From contig CM072336.1 in the NCBI GenBank assembly GCA_036874045.1, positions 26,549,501 to 26,613,500 of the forward strand: 64,000 bases of DNA, in the 5' to 3' direction. The position numbers and the translations under genes are program-made. Shown piece after piece: positions 56,941 through 64,000 of this stretch. The number at the start of each line of letters is the position of its first letter. Within the stretch, counting starts at the first letter, position 1. The notes below the pieces were generated by a model. The model was not told where the DNA came from. It saw only the letters and a list, made by a program, of their open reading frames with translations, and did no database searches. Source of the stretch: Cymodocea nodosa. Taxonomy: Eukaryota > Streptophyta > Magnoliopsida > Alismatales > Cymodoceaceae.

Positions 56941-58919
56941 CTACACCACTGTCAAGGTGTCGATGGTGTATCTTGCTCTTGACCTCTTAGGCGCAAGTCC
57001 CTCCTCATCCATGGCTTTTCTTTTGTTGCTGTTACTTGAGATGGTTGTGGTGGTAACTTCAATGCTGCAAGTGCCTTGTTGCTGCTGTTCCTGCTTTTGT
57101 TCTACCAGTTGGTGCTCTTTGCACTTCCCTTTTAGAATGTGGGGTCTGAGCTTTTTCATGTCTGACAACTTAAGTGGCTTTAGAAAGAATTCCTCAGCTC
57201 CTTCGTCCAAGCATCTGAGATATCCACCACAGAACAATTCCATGTCAGATTTCAATAGATTGCTATGCAAGGCATACACGAGCAATTGGAAGGAGATGAT
57301 TTGATTTTGGTGGGTGGGATTTGAAATACAAGAATCAGATCCACCAAATCTTTCAGGATAGTAGAAAATTCCCCAAGCCACCAACCAAATTCTAATATTC
57401 AATTCACAATTTTTAAATTCTAGATTACTTTAAGGCCAGCCTTGACAGACATAATATAAGGTTGCTTCATTATAACTTAAAAGATGTAGATTCAAATCTT
57501 ATATAACAATCTTTTCCACCTCCCCACTCGTTGCCTTTTACTTTTGAAAACAAATGTGATAAAGCTCGTTATTCCATATTTGCCCATTTACTTTGATTGA
57601 AGTCTATATCTGAAAAGTAAAATTTAATGGTAATCTCCTTTTGAGGGACTATCTTTAGATTTCATTTAGAAATTGAATGTTTTTTAAGAGAAAGAAATTG
57701 AATCAATCAACCTTTCTTATATCGCATGGCGCCAAATTTCCAAGGGAAATGAATATGGAAAATTGACAAGTGCGCTGTCACAGCTAAGCTTATATGAATC
57801 AAAACACTTCGTGAATGGGAAATTGAACAAGGATGAACCATAAAGATCCCTATTCCTGCTTATCCAGTTCGCATTCGAAAGTTTTTTTTTAAAAAAAAAG
57901 GCATGTTTTTTTATAAAAATTTATTCAACCTTAAGAATGAAAGATGTCAGTTTTCATCCTACTACTACCACAATATTCTCCATCATATAAGGGGAAATGA
58001 TGGCAGCAATCCTGGCCCTGATGCAGATATACCAAAACCAGACAAGCATATAGGATTTTCATGTCAATTGCCCTTATGACGAAAGGGCTCTAATCTTGAT
58101 TTTACACATATTGGAATAAAAAAATTAAAGCAAACGGGTGTATCTCCATGTTTCATGAAACCAATCACGAATCAGTAAGGGGGGGGCCAAGAGTTGGAAC
58201 TGCAACTCACCTATTGATCCTGGAAGGAGCATTCTCAGAGGACATGATGACGACAGGGATGTCCCTCAGAGATGACGATTCCTGAACAAACGAACACAAA
58301 AAACATCCAGCAAATCCATGAGAAAGGTACGGCTAATAAGCCTAATAATCAGCCAAGCCATGTTAAGATTCCAAAACCAAAAAAAAGAAAAAACAAAAGA
58401 AATGGCAAGTACAATAAGCACCTTGATTTTCTTGAGGAGGTCATAACCAGTCATCCCAGGCATGCAGTAGTCTGTGATCACCAAGCTCACCTGAATTTCC
58501 TAAAAGGAGGCAAGAGTGGGCACGAAAGGCATTAGAGAACAGACAAGTCGTATGTGTGCGTGGTGGGCGTCTGTGACAACCGACAAGCATTGCATGATTA
58601 GTACCTGATGATGAGAAGAGGCACAAGGTTGGGAGGTGGAGGAGCTTGTCTGGTTCCGCAATAATCCTAGAAATTCCAGGGCCTTGCTCCCAGAATCCAC
58701 CGTGGTTACTGCAACAGTGGCCACAATGAACTCGTTTGAACAAGAGTGAAGGGGAAAGAAGAGGCACCACCAAACAGTCAGAGAAAGCACGGTAACGGCA
58801 CCAACAATATTATTACCTTGAAACGAAGAACTTTTGAGGAGTCTCTCAACGATCTTCCTGTCCGTGATGCTGTCATCAACAGCCAGGACATGGAACTGTG
58901 GTTCCGTCGAGACTGCCAT
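56941..58919 (-). CDS. ARR-like (type-A RR): Type-A two-component response regulator (cytokinin signalling)
   Basis: Exons 58817-58919, 58605-58708, 58422-58499, 58211-58281 and 56941-57214 join to 630 bases, 209 residues, a typical length. The receiver domain spans about 10-140: acidic pair Asp15-Asp16 (VLAVDDS), phosphoacceptor Asp79 ([13 protein letters not shown]), conserved Ser (VIMSSEN) and Lys131 ([14 protein letters not shown]). The region after it is short and Gln/Ser-rich with a basic motif ([17 protein letters not shown]), probably a nuclear signal. There is no GARP DNA-binding domain, which separates it from type-B regulators. It takes phosphate from histidine phosphotransfer proteins and dampens cytokinin signalling. 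The five-exon layout and intron positions are those of type-A genes. Introns 4 (about 1 kb) is the largest. Confidence 0.94.
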
Positions 58920-59156
58920 TGGAATGAAGCAAGATAGATAGCAACCCAGAAACTCTATTGGGCTCTCGTGCTTGCCTGTGGTCCGAGCCAAGAAGCTGCG
59001 AATTGGGTTGTGAGGAAACGAGGGAAGGGATGAGGAAGGACCATACGCATGGAATGCGAGAGGAAGTAGAAATAGGAGGAGCAGAAGGACGAAGGGATGA
59101 ATAATGGCGGATGCCAACAAACGCAATCCCACGCCTTGGAAAGCAAAGATCCGGGA

Positions 59157-59184
59157 AGATTTCCAGTCCAAATCTCCAAAATCT
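59157..59184. promoter_or_regulatory. Cluster of three AGATT/AATCT motifs
   Basis: AGATT at 59,157-59,161 and AATCT at 59,171-59,175 and 59,180-59,184, about 240-265 bp upstream of the response regulator start. AGATT is the core bound by type-B response regulators, which are known to switch on type-A genes. Function here is inference. Confidence 0.4.
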
Positions 59185-59284
59185 TCCCACCACCACCACC
59201 TGCCCTTCTGTGGTGTGTCGTCTCCTCTGAAAAAGAAGTACGTTGAATTTACACTTAAGCCCCTGCACCCCCACATTTCACATA

Positions 59285-62200
59285 GCAGCCGCCGACCAGG
59301 AATTCATTCATTCGTTCGTTCGTCATCTTTTAATCGAAGATTATTTACGTAACGTTCCATTTTAAACCTTATTTTACGGAACAATCTGACACGACCAGGT
59401 AAATTAAATTTTCATAAAAAACGACGCTGCGCGTTTCATTTTCACTCGACGGACAAAGAGCGCAGCCGTGGGCCATCCCCAATCCCAGAGCAAGATCCTG
59501 TGTCGTTAATCTCGGGCCCATTCGCTTCGGAAATGTTTGTTGTCCACCTTTACAATATATTTTTATTATAAATTTTAATTACAGATTCTGTCAATCACAT
59601 CATTTATTTTTATTAACAGACACATCTTATTTAATTTCGTCGAATTACCGGAAAAATAAGAAATTCGATCGAAGACCTGGACTTGGTCAGGTTCCTGCAT
59701 GTGGGGGGTTGATCGAGGCTGGATTCTGAGCACGTTGTTGCCAGAATTCTAAGCGATGCCGGTCAACCCAAGCGAGCAGATTCGATTGCGCCACATAATC
59801 TTGAAATTTTGAATGAAATCGCAGGTATTGATTGTGATGTTGGCGAAATTGCTACCATTCCAACATGGTCTGATCAACCTGGTATTTTCTTGCCTAACGT
59901 GATTTTTAGTTTCAAATAAGAAAGCGATAAGAAAACTTGACCATTCAATGACTTGGGTTGGGAAGAAGAAGAAGATATTGTTACTGGAACTTGAACGCAA
60001 AGGAAAGCATCACACGATTTGGTTGTTGGTTCTAAGAAAAATGGATGAATATCTTTGAAGATTACGATCGATGATTTATCAATGACAGCTATCAACAGCC
60101 GTTGAGTTTTCCCTCTATATCTATTATTATTATTAATGTTGTTGTTGTTGTTATCTTACATCCTTCACCAGATCGATCAGGATAATAGGATTTGAATCAT
60201 ATACTTTTAATATGACGGTCCCCTTCCGTACATATATTCGTATCTCACGAGGTCCCACGCTGGATATCAAATAATCTTGACGGGTCAACGCGAAATTAAA
60301 TGGGAGAATTAAGCAACTTAATTAGAGGAATATATGATCAGAACAACACGTTGCCATGGCTATAGCTTGGAGCTTGCGAAATGGTACGCGCGTTAATCAC
60401 TTCTCTCCTAGTTCCAGAAGATAATACTAAAAATAACGTATGGTTAATCCTCTCTTAACCGTGACCGGTTAATGAATTAATTAACTAATTAATCAACATC
60501 ATTGGCTGTGAGATGGGACGGGTCCCGAACCACGACTTCGGCCGTTGGAGTTGGTCGCGTTCGGCAATGTCCAGACAATCTTGTGTGTTTGATCGTAGAC
60601 GTTATTTTTTTAGCCACCGTTATTTTCTGTGGTTAAAACTCTAAATTAAAATGAAGTCGTGATAACATTTTTGAAGGAAGGAGATCGATCTCTTTTAAAT
60701 GACCATGAGATTCACGACAAATTTGACTTTCTAGTCATGAATAATTTTTGGAAGTAACCCAGATTTGACTTCGTAGCCATCAATAATTTGACTGCGACGA
60801 ATAGGACTAAAAGTCATCAAGTTAATTACAAAATTGCATAAGGAATTAATTTATCGTTTTGGTTTTCACGTTTAATTAGATAAGTGACGTCTCAAAGAAC
60901 TACTTAAATTTCTTGTAAATTAAATTTGAAAGCTTGTGATTATATAAAAACTCAAGTATTGTAATCCTTTCAAAGTGTAGCCATCCAACGTGGTAAAGTG
61001 CTTGCTGGTTCAAGTGCATTAATCTTTTATAGCGGTGATGCTTCTACCAATTGCAGATTGACATAAAAGAGCAGCAGCAGCAGCATCTCCCAAGCACCAA
61101 CCACTCTCTCACCCCAAGCCTTCTTTTAGAATAAATTAAAGTTTGCTGCCTGCCATTCTTATGCATCTGATGAGAAAGAGGAAAAGCGAAGCCTACCGAT
61201 TCAGTCTATGGAGAGCCTTCTTAATCCCAACAGAAATGATCACTAGCTGCATGGACGTCGGTTCACATCAATAAAAACCAAATACCACGCCACATTTAAT
61301 TCCTTCAAGTCAACTGGCAGCCAGGCCAGCATCAACCACCCTTTGTTGTGCCAACTTCATTTTACTACTACTATCAATTAACACGGTGGTTAAATAGGTG
61401 AGCTTTCCCTTAATTTACCCGCAGTAAGTAGGTGCCTTTTGTTAACGAGAAAAGTCCCATATCGATAGAAATAGTGACTAAACCAGACGAGAGTTTAAAT
61501 TGTAAAATTAATTTAGCAGTATATAAAGATTTCTTTACCATTAAAGTAGGCATATTGTCGTGTGACGCAGCGGTAGTTGTCGTGGACCGAATCCCACGAG
61601 ATCTTCTGCCCCACCCATATATTTGGGTGAAGTCGATGGGATCACCGTGCACCCTCGTGCTGGCAATATCATGCCTGGCACCGACCAATTGACGGTGATG
61701 AATAATACCGCATCAGCTTGGAATTTTAAAAGAGGTAAAATAGACACGCAAAGCATTCACCTTTAATTTAAAATCTCTGTTGATGTTTATACATGCGATT
61801 GATAATTTTGATTAAATCAGAATCGTCGGTTCCTTAAAAATTCTCACTCGTTAATCTGCACCGCGAGTCCACCCACAACAACCTCTCTCTCGTGCGTCCG
61901 CACTGATAGAATTGTTATTTTTATTAATGCTTTTAGTTTTAAAATTGATGATAATTATATAAACGAAGAGATCTAAACGCTAGATTATTTTACGAGATTA
62001 ATAAACGGTTAACAATAAAGTCATCTTTAAAATCACATACATATTTAGTGTAACCAATCGTTCGTTTAAATAAACCGGTGGAACCTGACCGGCCTACTTA
62101 TTTATTTATTTTATTTTTTCTCAATTTTTTAAAAAAGCTACAAATTCTATATATTATCATCGTATATATATATATTATCAAAATCCTTTACTTTTTCTCT

Positions 62201-62430
62201 CGTCTCCTGTTCTTTTATTCCGAGTCTTTTTCACACGCGACAAGCGCAAGCACTCACGCCCCCCTCCTTTTTCTTTTCTTTTTTTTTTAAAAAAAAATAT
62301 GATAATGTTTTTAACCAGAACTGAATCCAAGGTTTCCCTTCCTTCTAGGTTTCATAGGTTAAGGAAAAGCTGGCCAGCTCGCTTATTCGCTCTCCTCCTA
62401 TTCTTTCCCTCTTCGTCTCTTTCCCACGGC
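59285..62430. other. Intergenic, nothing supported
   Basis: No frame with recognisable domains. A (CAG)n stretch is at 61,071-61,085, and (TTA)n and (GTT)n stretches are at 60,121-60,152. No RNA gene recognised. Confidence 0.55.
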
Positions 62431-62434
62431 ACAG

Positions 62435-62577
62435 ATGTCACCACCAAATCTTCCTCTCTCTTACCTAAAGGTTAAAGAAGCGGAGTTGGGCCACACCGCC
62501 GGCGGATGCGGTGGCGGGGTGGGCTTGAACATGCACGTGGTCTTGCAGGGCGTGGCCGAGACAACACGACAGGCGGT
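62435..62577 (+). other. Candidate first coding exon
   Basis: After a pyrimidine-rich leader (62,385-62,430) an ATG opens a frame (MSPPNLPLSYLKVKEAELGH ... GVAETTRQA) that ends at a strong donor GCG/GTAAGC near 62,577. The exon is GC-rich and its surroundings A/T-rich. No family recognised and no second exon seen within the window, so this is only a candidate. Confidence 0.3.
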
Positions 62578-64000
62578 AAGCTTATCTCTCCTCCCACCAG
62601 AAGCCAGAAAGCAAAAGCTTTCCGTGTCTTTTAATTCCTCCCTATCTGGTTTTTTTTTTTTTTTTTTTTTAAGAATAATATCTTATATTCGTCTTTACAG
62701 TATTTTTTTACTGTACATATTTATTCCATGATTAAATGAAATAAGAGAATACGTCACAACATTTTTCTCAATCACATCAACTATGAACCGCGTATCTTAT
62801 TTTATCATTTTTAATCATGTCTTACTTTTCTTATGGATCATGTAAATACATCTCATCCTGTTGTTTCCAATTGAGTTTACTTTTTCTTTTTGTGAATTTC
62901 TTAAAAAACGGCAATATTAAAATTAAATTCATAACGTTCTTTTTTTTTCTTATTAATTCTAGACACCCATAATAAAGAATGTTTGAGTCTCTGTAGCAAA
63001 AATGACATCTTTTTTTAATATTATAAATTTATAGATATTAATAATAAAATTACTTGTGAGTGTTTATTATATTATATAAATATATAACTTACTAATATTA
63101 AACGGTTATAATTCAAAGTTAGTCGAATAGTCATTTATCATCTAAATTTAGTTAAATATATAATATTATTAGATCATGCATCTTATTTTACAAGCTAAAT
63201 ACGTAAAGTATACTTCTTTACTTTAACGCGAACGGTAATATTTTTCGGTATCTTCATTTTTGCTCGTAAATTCTTATCAAAGATTGAAAATTGCAGACGT
63301 TCATCACATGAATTTCGTAAAACATTATAAACACGAACATGCATTATAATCAAGGACTATCACGTTATTTGCAATATTAACAACGTAATAATCACGTTAG
63401 AGTTTTTTTTTTTTTTTTTTTTACCAAGATTAGCAGAAGATAGTGTTCTTTTATGATTAGATCGTGAGAGCTACGGAGCAACTAAAGTTATTAATCCGAA
63501 TTCAGAGATACCGATCTGGCATGATTTTAAAAAAAAAAAAAATTAAATTAACTAATAACACAATCTAATTGCATCAAATCAGATGGATACGGTTAAGACC
63601 TAACTTAATTAAGAGCAGCCTCACAAGGAACGTCGGTGGTGGTTGGTTGGCGGAAGTCGCGAAGCCCGGGTTTGAGAGAGACGCCGGGCCACAGCCTGGG
63701 ACGTCCGGTGGGTTCGGAAGGGCGTCCAAAGACTGGTTTCAAGAGTAATAGTCCTTGAAAATAATGGGCCACCAACATCTACAGCCACCGCATGGCAGAC
63801 ACAGAAGCGCCATCGCACTGTTCCTTAAGGTATTGATCTTTGCACAGTGATATATTATTCTCCGTCTGATCTTGCTCGATGTTTGGTTGTCATTCTTCCT
63901 TTGCTTTCAAACCCAGGTGCATTGAATAGACGATGGATGATGACGGGCAGAGACAGATCCCATTGTCATTCTGTCTAATACATGTCTTCTTGTGCAAGAT
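62578..64000. other. A/T-rich region to window end, nothing recognised
   Basis: Long T and A homopolymers (62,650-62,670, 63,403-63,421, 63,529-63,541). The last 400 bases are GC-richer and could belong to a gene beyond the window, but no exon can be supported. Confidence 0.5.

Noticed and set aside
57430-57535. Possible tRNA-derived SINE in response regulator intron 4
   Set aside because: A stretch like a B box (AGATTCAAATCT) is present, but no convincing A box or poly(A) end.
58500-59276. 258-residue minus frame across the response regulator start
   Set aside because: It reads through 5' leader and intron sequence; the spliced frame from 58,919 gives the correct receiver domain.

Overview
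This is a piece of a flowering-plant nuclear genome. It has spliced genes with GT-AG introns, plant-specific families (a PMEI-type pectinesterase, a type-A cytokinin response regulator, a secreted glycine-rich protein), Copia, Ty3/Gypsy and LINE remnants, and long AT-rich spacers. The GC-rich coding exons of the pectinesterase inside an AT-rich background would suit a monocot, but I cannot name the species from the sequence.

Left part (1-25,900) is a rearranged, repeat-built region. Two inverted arms (about 1,175-8,565 and 18,765-24,161) each carry a Copia element, a piece of a RING-gene intron and a small secreted glycine-rich protein (GRP) gene. They mirror each other around about 13,655. 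Between the arms are a third GRP copy entered through a small fold-back junction (9,579-9,719), a RING pseudogene, a Gypsy LTR, a Copia RNase H fragment and a LINE remnant. The left Copia is split by a 1,964-bp solo LTR with a perfect 5-bp target duplication. That LTR carries an array of imperfect palindromes with one CACGTG box per unit.

Middle part (24,500-39,230) is a family of RING-finger genes. Two copies look intact (26,078-28,512 and 36,231-38,927, both minus), each with four exons and a full C3HC4 set. Broken copies lie at 12,805-14,551 and 21,510-25,145, and an intron-only piece lies at 5,187-5,808. The broken copy at 24.5-25.1 kb faces the intact copy at 26.1 kb tail to tail, giving a natural hairpin arrangement. 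Between the intact copies lie a cyclophilin remnant and a 3'-truncated Ty3/Gypsy element.

Right part (39,230-64,000) is more ordinary gene space. After a stretch of small tandem duplications comes the TFIIE beta subunit gene (47,131-50,702, plus), then a pectin methylesterase (52,851-54,777, minus) whose first intron looks like a GC-AG intron, then a type-A response regulator (56,941-58,919, minus) with clustered ARR-type motifs upstream. From about 59,280 to 64,000 I see no supported gene, only one candidate first exon at 62,435. These genes do not form one pathway. The strongest stories are structural: repeated segmental duplication, template switching, and a perfectly identical tract between inverted arms that looks like gene conversion.
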